Made by a program: the position numbers and the translations under genes | The notes under the pieces: model-generated | Database searches by the model: none | What the model saw: the letters and a program-made list of their open reading frames with translations, nothing else | Told to the model about the DNA's origin: nothing | In this document: positions 16,245 through 25,745 of the stretch, in pieces | Layout: every line of letters begins with the position of its first letter | Position numbering within the stretch: the stretch's first letter is position 1 | NCBI GenBank assembly: GCA_964244585.1 | Contig: CAXTJM010000019.1 | Span: forward strand, 1 to 64,000 | DNA: 64,000 bases | Source of the DNA: LMUY01 sp964244585 | GTDB lineage: Bacteria; Pseudomonadota; Alphaproteobacteria; Acetobacterales; Acetobacteraceae | Direction: 5' to 3'

Positions 16245-18302
16245 ATGTCAACCGCCATTTCCCCACCCATCCGGCGCCGGCGTCACATCTGGGCCTATGT
16301 GCTGGGCTTCATCGTCATAGCGGTCGTCGCATTGGTGGCCTTATGGGATTGGGACTGGTTCCTGCCGATCGTGGACGCGCAGGCCAGCAAGGCGTTGAAC
16401 CGGAAGGTGACCGCGCAACACCTGCACGTCCAACTCGGCCGCACTATCGTCGCCACCGTCGACGACGTGCGGATCGCCGGCGCCGACGGCGATCCCGCGG
16501 ACAAGCCGTTCGCAACGGCGTCCAAGCTCACCGTGGCACTCGACGTGATGGGCTACATCCACTCGCGCGAGATCGTCATTCCGCAAATCACGCTCGACCA
16601 GCCGGTCATCGACGCCGAGCAGAATGCCAGCGGGGCGGCGAATTGGCCGGCGCCGACGAGCAGTTCGTCCACCACCCCCGCCGATCCCAATGCCGGCCCC
16701 AAGATCGGCCAGATCGTCATCAATGACGGGCATGCCCATGTCGTACTCGCTAAGCTGAAAGCGGATTTCAACCTGGATGTCGCGACCCGGCCGGGCAAGG
16801 CCGCGGGCGACGGCGGGTCCAACGCCGGACAGATCGTTGTGGGTGCGAAAGGCACCTATGCGGCGCAACCCATAACGGGCGAGCTGGTTGGCGGCGCACT
16901 GCTGTCGCTGCGGGACACCTCCCAGCCCTATCCGATCGACCTGCATGTCGCCAACGGCCCGACCCGCGTCTCGCTGACGGGCACGGTGCAGAACCCGCTG
17001 AACTTTGCCGGCGCCGACCTGAAACTTGAGTTCACCGGCCCCGACATGTCCAAGCTGACGCCGCTGACCGGGATCCCCATACCGGAAACACCCGCGTACT
17101 CGATCGCCGGCAAGCTGGACTATTCCACCAAGATCGTCCGCTTCACGGGATTCAACGGACGCCTCGGCAACAGCGATCTCAATGGCGACATCTTGGTGGA
17201 CCCGACCCGTGCACGGCCCTTCGTTGATGCCAACCTCTACTCCCGGCGCGTCGAATTGGCGGATTTGGGCGGCTTCATCGGCGAGACACCCGGCCGCAAG
17301 GACGAGGCGGGCCAAAGCGCCCAGCAGAAGGCCGAACTGGCGCACAAGGAAGCGAGCGACCGCGTCCTGCCGGACACGCCCATCAGCCTGCCCAAGCTCA
17401 ACATGGCGGACGTGCATCTCCAGTACAAGGGCGCGCATATCGAAGGCCGCTCCGTCCCGCTGGACAACATCGTCGCGAACCTGACCATCACCGACGGACG
17501 GCTGAAGCTTGATCCGCTGTCGTTCGGCGTGGGGACCGGCCAGATCGTCCTGACGACCGACCTCGTGCCAACAGGCAAGGACGTCAAGGCGGATGCGACG
17601 ATCTCGTTCAAGCGGGTCGATCTGGGGCGCCTGCTCTCGGCGACTCACTTGGTCGAGGGGGCCGGTACGATGAGCGGCAGCGCCCGGCTGGATTCGACGG
17701 GCAACTCGATGGCGTCGCTGCTTGGACACGGCAATGGCGGGCTCAAGCTGGGGATGTCAGGAGGCAACCTCAGCGCGCTGCTGGTCGACGTGGCCGGGCT
17801 GGAATTCGGCAACGCCCTGCTATCGGCCCTGGGCATTCCGCAGCGGGCAAACCTGCAATGCTTTGCCGCGGATTTCGGCCTCGACCACGGCATGCTGGGT
17901 ACCAAGACGATGGTGCTTGATACGAGCGAAGCCCGTGTCATAGGGAAGGGGGACGTCAATCTCGGGGCGGAAACGATAGACTATTCGTTGACCACGCGGT
18001 CGAAGCATTTCTCCGTGGGGTCGTTCGAGACGCCGATCGACATCACCGGCCGGCTCAAATCGCCAAGCATCCGACCGGAAGTAGGGCCGCTGGCCGTCAA
18101 GGCAGGTGCCGCGGTCGGCCTGGGGATCCTGTTTCCGCCGGCCGCCTTGCTGCCGACGATTCAGTTCGGCACGGGCGACGACGACGTTTGCAAGGCAGCC
18201 GAGGCGCCCATCGCCAACAGCACGCCGGCCTCGTTCAGCCATCCCGTCGCCCGTGGCCCCGCCCGGCGCCCGGTTGTCCGTCGGTCCGCCACCCGCCGCT
18301 GA
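16245..18302 (+). CDS. AsmA-family envelope protein
   Basis: About 685 residues from ATG 16245, chosen because a positively charged stretch (PIRRRRHIWAY) then leads straight into one transmembrane helix (LGFIVIAVVALVALWDW); the frame is open to 16161. The rest is a large periplasmic beta-rich region with AsmA features: DVRIAGADG near the N-terminus, repeated beta strands, and a C-terminal AsmA_2 block (GNGGLKLGMSGGNLSALLVD, then VDYSLTTRSKHFSVGS-like text). AsmA proteins form hydrophobic grooves implicated in phospholipid transport to the outer membrane. The C-terminal 30 residues are Arg/Pro-rich. It stands alone and is convergent with the FAD oxidase. Confidence 0.85.
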   Translation: MSTAISPPIRRRRHIWAYVLGFIVIAVVALVALWDWDWFLPIVDAQASKALNRKVTAQHLHVQLGRTIVATVDDVRIAGADGDPADKPFATASKLTVALDVMGYIHSREIVIPQITLDQPVIDAEQNASGAANWPAPTSSSSTTPADPNAGPKIGQIVINDGHAHVVLAKLKADFNLDVATRPGKAAGDGGSNAGQIVVGAKGTYAAQPITGELVGGALLSLRDTSQPYPIDLHVANGPTRVSLTGTVQNPLNFAGADLKLEFTGPDMSKLTPLTGIPIPETPAYSIAGKLDYSTKIVRFTGFNGRLGNSDLNGDILVDPTRARPFVDANLYSRRVELADLGGFIGETPGRKDEAGQSAQQKAELAHKEASDRVLPDTPISLPKLNMADVHLQYKGAHIEGRSVPLDNIVANLTITDGRLKLDPLSFGVGTGQIVLTTDLVPTGKDVKADATISFKRVDLGRLLSATHLVEGAGTMSGSARLDSTGNSMASLLGHGNGGLKLGMSGGNLSALLVDVAGLEFGNALLSALGIPQRANLQCFAADFGLDHGMLGTKTMVLDTSEARVIGKGDVNLGAETIDYSLTTRSKHFSVGSFETPIDITGRLKSPSIRPEVGPLAVKAGAAVGLGILFPPAALLPTIQFGTGDDDVCKAAEAPIANSTPASFSHPVARGPARRPVVRRSATRR

Positions 18303-18324
18303 CGAGACGCTGCCGGCCGCCACC

Positions 18325-19737
18325 TCAAGGCCCCGGCGACAACACCTTGCCCGGGTTTAGGATGCCGCTTGGGTCCAGAGCCATCTTCAGCGTTGCCATC
18401 AACGCCAGTTCTTCCGGCGTGCGCGATAATGCGAGGTGCGGGCGTTTGGTCCGCCCGATGCCGTGTTCGGCAGAGATCGACCCCCCATGCCTTGCGACCA
18501 CGGCATACAGCGGAGCTTCGAGCATCCCCTTCGCCGACGCGCCAGCCGTTGACGGGCCGACGACCAGGTGCAGGTTGCTGTCCGCGACGTGGCCGTAGAA
18601 GACGGCGACACCCTCAGGCCACCGGGACGCCAGGACATCGCGCAAGTCGCTCACCGCAGCCTGCATGGCGGCCAAGGGGATCGAGACGTCGAGCGCCACG
18701 TGGCCGGGCAACAGGCGCGGATACTCCGATGGCGCCTCCCGCACGGCCCAGAAGGCGCGTCGCTCCGCCTCGGATTTCGCAATCACCGCGTCGCGGACGA
18801 GACCGTCCTCGTACAAGCTGGCAAGCGTCGTCTCCAACACGTCGTCGCCGCCGGACTGGCCGATCTCGATCAGCAAGGCGAGCCTGGTGCGCAGTGCCAG
18901 TGGCGCCGGGACGGCAGCCAGCACGGTGGCGTAGTGCCAGAAATCGTCCCACATCGCTTCGAATGCCAGCAGGCGGCCCGGTATGGCGACTTCCAGGCGG
19001 CGCAGCACGGCAACGGCGGTGGCGAAGTCATCCACCGCGCAGATCGCCGTGCCGCGATCCGGCATGCGGGGATGCAGCCGCAGCACGACGCGGGTGACCA
19101 CGCCGAGCGTGCCTTCGCTGCCGATGAACAATTGCGTCCAATCGTAGCCGGCGTTGTTCTTCATCAGCTTGTTCAACGAGCGGACGATCGTGCCATCCGC
19201 CAGCACGACCTCGAGCCCGCGCACGTTCTGCCGCGCCATCCCGTAGCGCAGCACGTTGTTCCCGCCGGCGTTGGTGGCGACGTTGCCGCCGATGCTGCAA
19301 CTGCCGCGTGCGCCCAGATCGATGCCGCATTCGAACCCTGCCGCTTCGGCAGCCTGGTGAACCAGCTCCAGGGGCGTTCCTGCCAAGGCCGTCAGCGTGG
19401 CGGCCATCGCATCGACCTCTTCGACGCCGCTCAGCCGTTCCAGGGACAACGCGACGTCTGCGGCGCCGGGATGGCCGCCACCGGCCAGACCGGTCAGCCC
19501 GCCTTGCGGGACGATGGTCTGAGACCGGGCGTGGCACAGGCGCAACGCGGCCGAGACCTGTTCGGTCGTCGTCGGCATCAGCAGGGCTGCCGGCCGGCTG
19601 GGCGGCAGGCCGGACCAGTCCGCCTGGTTGCGCTGGGGAATGGCATCGCCGGTCAGCACGGCCCCAGGGCCAAGCGCCTCGCGGAGGTCGGCTAGCAGGC
19701 CAGGGCAGATCAATGTCGCGCCACTTGATAGTGACAC
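18325..19737 (-). CDS. FAD-binding oxidase, GlcD/D-lactate dehydrogenase type
   Basis: A flavin-dependent 2-hydroxyacid oxidase/dehydrogenase of about 470 residues. It has an N-terminal FAD_binding_4 domain (PQGGLTGLAGGGHPG; GSCSIGGNVATNAGGNN; then NNAGYDWTQLFIGSEGTLG) and a C-terminal FAD-oxidase_C domain ending GIGRTKRPHLALSR and SGILNPGKVL. Likely substrates for the family are D-lactate, glycolate or D-2-hydroxyglutarate. GTG 19737 is preferred because it puts the conserved LLADLREALG about twelve residues in. In-frame ATG 19800 and GTG 19812 are alternatives, none with a clear ribosome-binding site. It is membrane-peripheral or cytoplasmic, with no partner genes alongside. Confidence 0.87.
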   Translation of the reverse strand: MSLSSGATLICPGLLADLREALGPGAVLTGDAIPQRNQADWSGLPPSRPAALLMPTTTEQVSAALRLCHARSQTIVPQGGLTGLAGGGHPGAADVALSLERLSGVEEVDAMAATLTALAGTPLELVHQAAEAAGFECGIDLGARGSCSIGGNVATNAGGNNVLRYGMARQNVRGLEVVLADGTIVRSLNKLMKNNAGYDWTQLFIGSEGTLGVVTRVVLRLHPRMPDRGTAICAVDDFATAVAVLRRLEVAIPGRLLAFEAMWDDFWHYATVLAAVPAPLALRTRLALLIEIGQSGGDDVLETTLASLYEDGLVRDAVIAKSEAERRAFWAVREAPSEYPRLLPGHVALDVSIPLAAMQAAVSDLRDVLASRWPEGVAVFYGHVADSNLHLVVGPSTAGASAKGMLEAPLYAVVARHGGSISAEHGIGRTKRPHLALSRTPEELALMATLKMALDPSGILNPGKVLSPGP

Positions 19738-19901
19738 GCCGTTAAATGGCCGGCCGGGGCGCACCGTCTCGGACTGTTCGTCATGCCGTCGGCATATCAT
19801 GCGGCGTGACACCGGCCAAACGACGCCCGCAAGCGCCGGCTGGGGGAGGCGGGTCCAGGCTGGTGGCAGGCATGCCGCGGCCTGGACCCTTAGCTTGGCG
19901 G

Positions 19902-20855
19902 CTAGACGACGCCGCTGGTGATGTTGCCGTTGAAGCCGTTCGGCAAGAACCCGCCTTTGCCCTGCCCGCCATTGGTGACGATGTTGATTACCTGTGCCGT
20001 GGTGCGGCGATAGGCCAGGGCGTTGCCGTCCACCGGTGCGATGTCGATGAAGCCGGTCGCCGGGTCGAGCACGCCCACATCCGTCACCGCCTTGGACGCC
20101 GTGCTGCGCAGGTTTGCGATGGCCTGCGTGTTGAACGGAACTGCGCCGCCCACCTGGCCCAGCACGGTGCGGATCAGCCCGCCGTGGAAGCCTTCGATGG
20201 CCAGGATGCTGGCGGCTGCCGACAGATAAGTCTTGTTCTGGATCAGCGCAGCCGCACCGGCATAGGCGGTGACGCCGACATCCTCGAAGATGAAGGCCCC
20301 TTGGAAGAAGCTGATTTGGTCGGCGAACGGATTGAACTGCACGCCCGCCGTGGTCACGCCCGCCGCCACTGCGGCGGCCTGGAAGCCACCCGCCAGGTCT
20401 ATCAGCGGGCGGGCAACTGCCGCCGAGCCGAGTGCCGAGCGGAGGAAGCGCACATGCGACAGCTCATCGACCGCGATGTTCTGCGCGTACTGCGCGTAGA
20501 GTGGGTTGGTGAATGGAACCTGCGAGCCGCCGTTCACGCCGCCCAGCGTGCCGGTACCGGTGATGTCGGCGTTGGTCAGGCCGGCCCCGGTCGCGGAGCG
20601 CAGGTAGAATTCCGCTTCCACGTATTCGAGGTTGAGGGCGAAGTTCAGGATATCGACGTCGGTGATGGATTGCGCCTTGGCCGGGCTGCTGCTGGCGATG
20701 GCTGCGCCGACCGGGCCGAGCGCGGCAAGGAAGGCGATCGCGGTCTTGCTGGCGCCCTTGCGGCGGGACCGACCGGCCTGGGAAAGATGAGGCGCCGCCT
20801 CGTCATGGATAGTTGCCGTCTCTGACTGGACTTGGTCCACGGGGATAATCCTCAT
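19902..20855 (-). CDS. Ferritin-like domain protein with Tat-type signal (paralogue 1)
   Basis: A 317-residue protein. A twin-arginine-like signal (GRSRRKGASKTAIAFLAALG) is followed by a four-helix ferritin-like domain with all expected di-iron ligands: Glu in NLEYVEAEFY, ExxH in DELSHVRF, Glu in FEDVGVTAY and ExxH in IEGFHGGL. The family resembles the desiccation-related/Rds1-type ferritin-like proteins; physiological roles are poorly defined (stress or redox). It would be exported to the periplasm. The paralogue at 20910-21869 lies immediately upstream on the same strand, with near-identical motif spacing. A CAGG about seven bases before ATG 20855 may serve as ribosome-binding site. Confidence 0.85.
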   Translation of the reverse strand: MRIIPVDQVQSETATIHDEAAPHLSQAGRSRRKGASKTAIAFLAALGPVGAAIASSSPAKAQSITDVDILNFALNLEYVEAEFYLRSATGAGLTNADITGTGTLGGVNGGSQVPFTNPLYAQYAQNIAVDELSHVRFLRSALGSAAVARPLIDLAGGFQAAAVAAGVTTAGVQFNPFADQISFFQGAFIFEDVGVTAYAGAAALIQNKTYLSAAASILAIEGFHGGLIRTVLGQVGGAVPFNTQAIANLRSTASKAVTDVGVLDPATGFIDIAPVDGNALAYRRTTAQVINIVTNGGQGKGGFLPNGFNGNITSGVV

Positions 20856-20909
20856 GTTAGCCTGACTGCCGCTCGGGCATCCGGCTCGATTGCGATGGAG
20901 CCGTGCCGC

Positions 20910-21869
20910 TTAGGCGATGTTGCCGTTCAGCCCGTTGGGGAAGAAGCCGCCCTTATGGGTGGCGCCCGAGCCGTTCTCGACGATGTTGATCACCTGCGTG
21001 GTGGTGCGGCGATAGGCCAGCGCATTGCCGTCGCGGGTCGAGATCTGGAATTCCCCCGTCGCCGGGTTGACGATGCCGACCGCCGTCACCGCGCCGCTCG
21101 CCTGGCTCTGCAGCGTGGCGATCGCCTGCGTGATGAACGGCAGGCTGGCGCCCTGTGCGATATCCGTCGCAGTGCCGAACCCGGCGGCCGTCTGCGTCAG
21201 CAGGCCGCGTATCGCGCCGGAGTGGTAGGATTCGACGGCCAGGATGCTCGCCGCGGCACTGAGGTAGGCGGGGTTCGAGATGAGCGCGGCCGCGCCGGCA
21301 TATGCGGTGACGCCCACTTCTTCTAGCGCCATGGCACCGATCATGAAGTTGACCTCGTTGGCGAACGGGTTGAACGGCGCCGCCGCGGAGGCGATGCCGG
21401 CCGCGACGGCCGCACCCTGGAAGCCGCCGGCCAGGTCGAGCAGCGGGCGCGCCACGGCGGCGGAGCCGAGGGCGGATTTCAGGAAGGCGACATGGGACTG
21501 CTCGTCGCTGGCGATCTTGGTGGCGATCTGCGCGAACACCGGGTTGTTGAAGGGCACCAGCGTGCCGCCATTGACGCCGCCGAGCGTCCCGGTGCCGTTC
21601 GTCAGGTTGTTCGCCAGGCCGACGCCCGCGACGCCGCGAATGTAGTACTCCGCCTCCAGGTACTCGAGGTTGAGCGCGAAGTTCAGGATGTCGACGTCGG
21701 TGATGGCGGTCTGCGCGTGGGCGCGCTTGCCGATCAGGATCTCGCCGATCGGTCCCATCGTGCTCAGGAAGGCCGTTGCGGCTGCGCCGATACCAGCCTT
21801 GGAAATCAGGCTCCGGCGGCTTGTTCCTTCGATGGCGTCCGGTCTCGTCTCGTTGCCGCTCTGCTTCAC
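20910..21869 (-). CDS. Ferritin-like domain protein with Tat signal (paralogue 2)
   Basis: This is 319 residues from a GTG at 21869, chosen because GGAGG lies five bases upstream; an ATG at 21893 has no such site. A good Tat signal (TSRRSLISKAGIGAAATAFL) precedes the ferritin-like domain. Di-iron ligands are conserved: Glu in LEYLEAEYY, ExxH in DEQSHVAF, Glu in LEEVGVTAY and ExxH in VESYHSGA. The sequence is clearly duplicated from the neighbouring gene (shared ITDVDILNFALNLEY and GTGTLGGVNGG). Tat export implies folding, perhaps with metal, before export. The stable iron-binding or oxidase role is inference. Confidence 0.87.
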   Translation of the reverse strand: MKQSGNETRPDAIEGTSRRSLISKAGIGAAATAFLSTMGPIGEILIGKRAHAQTAITDVDILNFALNLEYLEAEYYIRGVAGVGLANNLTNGTGTLGGVNGGTLVPFNNPVFAQIATKIASDEQSHVAFLKSALGSAAVARPLLDLAGGFQGAAVAAGIASAAAPFNPFANEVNFMIGAMALEEVGVTAYAGAAALISNPAYLSAAASILAVESYHSGAIRGLLTQTAAGFGTATDIAQGASLPFITQAIATLQSQASGAVTAVGIVNPATGEFQISTRDGNALAYRRTTTQVINIVENGSGATHKGGFFPNGLNGNIA

Positions 21870-21969
21870 GTAACCCTCCTGTACAGAGAACATGACGCCC
21901 GGTGGGGCGCGCTGCCTCTTCAGTCATACTCAGCGGCTGTCAGCTTAGATGCGGCCGGACGATGACAAA

Positions 21970-22752
21970 TCAGCTTGGATTCACGATTGCTACATCTAAG
22001 TAGAGGCTGCAGATCCATGCGCCCGCGGCGAGGCAAGGGCCGAACGGAATGGGGGTGGCAAGGCCGCCTCGTCTCAGCGCCCCGCGTGATGTCGCCAGCA
22101 GCAATCCCAGCAAGGCACCGACGAGCAGCGTGTGGGACAGGCCCGCGATGCCGAGCCACGCCCCAATGGCCGCCATCAGTTTGGCGTCCCCCTCGCCGAG
22201 CCCCACATGCCCGCGGGCACGCCGGTACGTGGCGGCCACCAGGCGGAACAGGCCGTAACCGCCGGCGGAAGCGAGGGCGTGCCCGGTCAGGGCAGCAGGC
22301 TGCAGCCACGCCGTCATGCCGAGCCCCGCCAAGAGCAGCGGCAGCGTCAATGCATCGGGCAGGCGGAAATGCCGCCAATCGATGCAGGCCAGTGCCAGCA
22401 GACTCCAGCCGAACAGGCTCGTCGCCCAAAGCCCCGCTCCGCGCAGGCCGGACACTGCCGCCCATCCGGCAAGGGCCGTGGCGGCAAGCTCCAGGTAAAG
22501 GTGCTGCGGCGCGATCCGACTGCCGCACCCGGCGCAGCGGCCGCGCAGCCAGAGATAGCTGACGACCGGCACCAGCTGGGCCGGGCTCAGCACGCGGCCG
22601 CAATCCTCGCAGGCGGAGCGTGCGATGGCGACCGGCCGGCCGAGCGGCAGGCGGCGCACCAGCACCCCCGACAGGCTGCCGGCGAACGGGCCGGCGGCCA
22701 CGGGCAAAATCCACGAATCCAGTCCCGCGTGACCGATCAGCATGGTCCGCAT
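21970..22752 (-). CDS. gspO: Prepilin peptidase / N-methyltransferase (A24)
   Basis: A 260-residue polytopic membrane protease of the PilD/GspO family, which cleaves prepilin-like leader peptides and methylates the new N-terminus. It has both CxxC pairs of the cytoplasmic zinc region (CEDC and CAGC, about residues 48-76) and the two catalytic aspartates, in ACIDWRHFRLPD and GEGDAKLMAAIG. It is divergent from gspE (35-bp gap), so it almost certainly processes the pseudopilins GspG, H, I, J and K encoded downstream. The start could also be ATG 22743; neither start has a strong ribosome-binding site. Confidence 0.92.
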   Translation of the reverse strand: MRTMLIGHAGLDSWILPVAAGPFAGSLSGVLVRRLPLGRPVAIARSACEDCGRVLSPAQLVPVVSYLWLRGRCAGCGSRIAPQHLYLELAATALAGWAAVSGLRGAGLWATSLFGWSLLALACIDWRHFRLPDALTLPLLLAGLGMTAWLQPAALTGHALASAGGYGLFRLVAATYRRARGHVGLGEGDAKLMAAIGAWLGIAGLSHTLLVGALLGLLLATSRGALRRGGLATPIPFGPCLAAGAWICSLYLDVAIVNPS

Positions 22753-22787
22753 TGGCAGCCAGCGCTTGGAAGCACAAGATAGGGGGC

Positions 22788-24515
22788 ATGGACATCCCAG
22801 TGCCGCCGCGGGAGATCGCCGCCAGTCCGGCCGAAGGCGCCGAGGCCGTCGCCGGGCTGCTGCAGGCGGCCGGGCGCTGCGATGCGCGCACCCTGGACCG
22901 CGGCCGGCGGGTTGCGGCGGAAAGCGGCCAGCGCCTCGACCGCGTCCTGATCCAGCTCGGCCTGGTCAGCGAGCGGGAGCTCGCCTCGGCCTACGCCGAG
23001 TTGCTGGACTGCGCGATGGCCGGCCCGGACCGCTATCCGGCCGAGCCGTTGTTCCCCGACCGGTTGGCGGCGCGTTTCCTCCGCCATGCCCGGGCGATGC
23101 CGGTCGAGGCCGGTGCGGAGCTGGTGGTCCTGGCGATGGCCGACCCGTTCGACGGCTTCACGCCGGGTGCCGTGGCTGCCGCCACGGGCCGGCCGGTCCG
23201 CATCGAGGTGGCGGTGCCGATCGAGCTGGAGGCCGCGTTCCTCCGCCTCTACCCCGACGCGTCCGCCGCGGCCGAGACCGTGGTGGACGGCACGCCGGAC
23301 GAGGCCAGCGAGGACGACGCCGACCGGCTGAAGGACCTGGCGAGCGAGGCCCCGGTGATCCGGCTGGTCAACCAGTTGATCGCCCGCGCGGTGGAGACCC
23401 AGGCCTCCGACATCCACATCGAACCGTTCGAGGACCGGCTGCGCGTCCGCTACCGCAATGACGGCGTGCTGCGGGAGGCGGAGAGCCCGCCCGGCCACAT
23501 GACCCCCGCCATCGTCTCCCGCCTGAAGATCATGGCCAGGCTGGACATCGCCGAGCGCCGTCTGCCGCAGGACGGCCGCATCAAGCTGGCCGTGCGCGGG
23601 CACGAAGTGGATTTCCGCGTCTCCACCATCCCCTCGCTGCATGGCGAGACGGTGGTGCTGCGCGTGCTGGATCGCAGCGCCGTGGTGTTCGACTACGCCC
23701 GGCTCGGCCTGCCCCAAGCCGTGGTACAGCGGCTGGAGGAGGCGTTCGCCCTGCCGAACGGGATCGTGCTGGTCACCGGGCCGACCGGCAGCGGCAAGAC
23801 GACGACGCTCTATACCGGGCTCACGCATCTGAACGCGGTCACGCGCAAGGTCGTGACGGTGGAGGACCCGATCGAGTACCAGCTCGGCGGCATCAACCAG
23901 ATCCAGGTCAAGCCGCAGATCGGGTTGACCTTCGCGACGTTGCTGCGGTCGATCCTGCGGCAGGACCCGGACGTGATCATGGTGGGCGAGATCCGCGACC
24001 TGGAGACGGCGCAGATCGCGGTGCAAGCCGCGCTCACCGGCCATCTGGTGCTGTCCACGCTGCACACCAACTCCGCCGCCGAGACGATCACCCGGCTGCG
24101 CGACATGGGGCTGGAGGACTACCTATTGACCGCCGTGCTGCGCGGGGTGCTGGCGCAGCGGCTGGTGCGGTGCCTCTGCACGGAATGCCGGGCGGAAGCG
24201 CCGGCGCCCGCCGAAATGGTGCGCCGCTTCGGCCTGGACCGGCGGTCCGGCTCGGCCACCCCGTCGCTGTGGCATCCGGTCGGCTGCCCCGCCTGCCGCG
24301 GCAGCGGGTTCCGCGGGCGCCAGGCGATCGTGGAGTTCCTGCAACCCACCCCGGCGATCGAGCGGCTGATCTTCAGCCGCGCGGACGGGGCGGAGATCGA
24401 GCGCGAGGCGGTGGCGGGCGGCATGGTGACCATGTTCGACGCCGGCATTGCCGCCGCCCTGGCGGGGCAGACCACGGTCGAGGAAGTGGTGCGCAGCATC
24501 CGGGCCGAGGCCTGA
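22788..24515 (+). CDS. gspE: Type II secretion ATPase GspE
   Basis: This is 575 residues from ATG 22788, behind a G-rich AGGGGG; the frame is open to 22620, but that part overlaps the prepilin peptidase and looks random. The N-terminal GspE domain (DRVLIQLGLVSERELASAYAEL) is followed by the secretion-ATPase domain with Walker A (GPTGSGKTTT), an Asp box (VTVEDPIEYQ), Walker B (DVIMVGEIRDLETA) and a tetracysteine zinc motif (CLCTEC and CPAC). GspE powers pseudopilus assembly on the cytoplasmic face of the inner membrane. It is the first gene of a ten-gene gsp operon. Confidence 0.95.
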   Translation: MDIPVPPREIAASPAEGAEAVAGLLQAAGRCDARTLDRGRRVAAESGQRLDRVLIQLGLVSERELASAYAELLDCAMAGPDRYPAEPLFPDRLAARFLRHARAMPVEAGAELVVLAMADPFDGFTPGAVAAATGRPVRIEVAVPIELEAAFLRLYPDASAAAETVVDGTPDEASEDDADRLKDLASEAPVIRLVNQLIARAVETQASDIHIEPFEDRLRVRYRNDGVLREAESPPGHMTPAIVSRLKIMARLDIAERRLPQDGRIKLAVRGHEVDFRVSTIPSLHGETVVLRVLDRSAVVFDYARLGLPQAVVQRLEEAFALPNGIVLVTGPTGSGKTTTLYTGLTHLNAVTRKVVTVEDPIEYQLGGINQIQVKPQIGLTFATLLRSILRQDPDVIMVGEIRDLETAQIAVQAALTGHLVLSTLHTNSAAETITRLRDMGLEDYLLTAVLRGVLAQRLVRCLCTECRAEAPAPAEMVRRFGLDRRSGSATPSLWHPVGCPACRGSGFRGRQAIVEFLQPTPAIERLIFSRADGAEIEREAVAGGMVTMFDAGIAAALAGQTTVEEVVRSIRAEA

Positions 24516-25736
24516 GTGCCCGCCTTCCGCTACACCGCCATCGACCCGGCGGGCAGCGTCACGCGCGGCGAGATGGATGCGCCGGACCAGGCGGCGGTGA
24601 TCGCGCGCCTCCAGCGCCAGGGCAGCATCCCCGTGCGCGCGGACCCGGCCGGGGGCGTGCGCTGGCTGGACCTGTTGCAGCGCGACATCGGCCGCAGCCC
24701 GGCCCTGCGCCGCGGGGAGCTGACCAACACGATCCGCGAGCTGTCGATCATGCTCGGTGCCGGGCAGGACCTCGACCGCGCGCTCCGCTTCCTGGTGGAG
24801 ATGTCGCCGGGCGTCCGCGTGACCGCCGTGCTGGAGGCGGTGCGGGACGCCGTGCGGGATGGCAGTCCGCTGGCCGCCGCGCTCGGCCGGCAGCCGCGCA
24901 GCTTCCCGCCGCTGCTGGTCGGCATGGTGCGCGCCGGAGAGGCCGGCGGCACGCTGGCGGCGACGCTGGACCGGCTCGCCCTGCTGCTGGAGCGGGAGCG
25001 CAGCCTGACCAGCACCGTGCGGTCGGCCATGATCTATCCCGCATTGCTGGTGGCGGCAGCGGTCGGCTCCATCATCCTGCTGCTGACGCAGGTGCTGCCG
25101 CAATTCGTGCCGCTGTTCCAGCAGAACGGCGTGGCGCTGCCCTGGTCGACCCAGTTGATGATCGACATGGGGGCGGCGGTGTCCGGCTACGGCCTGTACG
25201 GCGCCGCCCTTGTCGTGGCGCTGGTGCTGCTGGCCCGTGCCGCCCTGCGCCGGCCGGCGTTGCGGATCGCGGTGGATCGCGGCGTGCTGCGCGTCCCCGT
25301 CATCGGCAGCCTGCTGCGGGAGGTGGTGGCCGCCCGGTTCACCCGCACGCTCGGCACGCTGCTGGTCAACGGGGTGCCGCTGATCGGCGCGCTCGGCATC
25401 GTCCGGGATGCGGTCGGCAACACCGCCGCGGCGGCCGCGGTCGACGCCACCATCACGCGGGCGCGCGGCGGCGGCGGGCTGGCACGCCCGCTCGGCGAGC
25501 ACGGCCTGATGCCGAAGCGCACCATCCACCTGCTCCGCCTGGGCGAAGAGACCGCACAGCTCGGCGCCATGGCGCTCAGCGCGGCGGAGATCCACGAGGA
25601 ACGCACCCGGCTGGGCGTGCAGCGGCTGGTCAGCCTGCTGGTGCCGGTGATCACCATCGTCATGGGGGCGGCGATCGCCGGCATCGTGGTCTCGCTGTTG
25701 ATGGCCATGCTCAGCCTGAACGACCTGGCGCAGTAG
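24516..25736 (+). CDS. gspF: Type II secretion inner-membrane protein GspF
   Basis: A 406-residue platform protein with the duplicated GspF domain, each half ending in transmembrane helices (LLVAAAVGSIILLLTQVLPQ near 180, and VITIVMGAAIAGIVVSLLMAM at the C-terminus). The signature AFRYTAIDPAGSVTRGEMDA opens the protein and LSIMLGAGQDLDRALRFL follows. It starts with GTG immediately after the gspE stop, so the two are translationally coupled. GspF forms the inner-membrane base that GspE acts on. Confidence 0.94.
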   Translation: MPAFRYTAIDPAGSVTRGEMDAPDQAAVIARLQRQGSIPVRADPAGGVRWLDLLQRDIGRSPALRRGELTNTIRELSIMLGAGQDLDRALRFLVEMSPGVRVTAVLEAVRDAVRDGSPLAAALGRQPRSFPPLLVGMVRAGEAGGTLAATLDRLALLLERERSLTSTVRSAMIYPALLVAAAVGSIILLLTQVLPQFVPLFQQNGVALPWSTQLMIDMGAAVSGYGLYGAALVVALVLLARAALRRPALRIAVDRGVLRVPVIGSLLREVVAARFTRTLGTLLVNGVPLIGALGIVRDAVGNTAAAAAVDATITRARGGGGLARPLGEHGLMPKRTIHLLRLGEETAQLGAMALSAAEIHEERTRLGVQRLVSLLVPVITIVMGAAIAGIVVSLLMAMLSLNDLAQ

Positions 25737-25745
25737 CGCGCCGCG

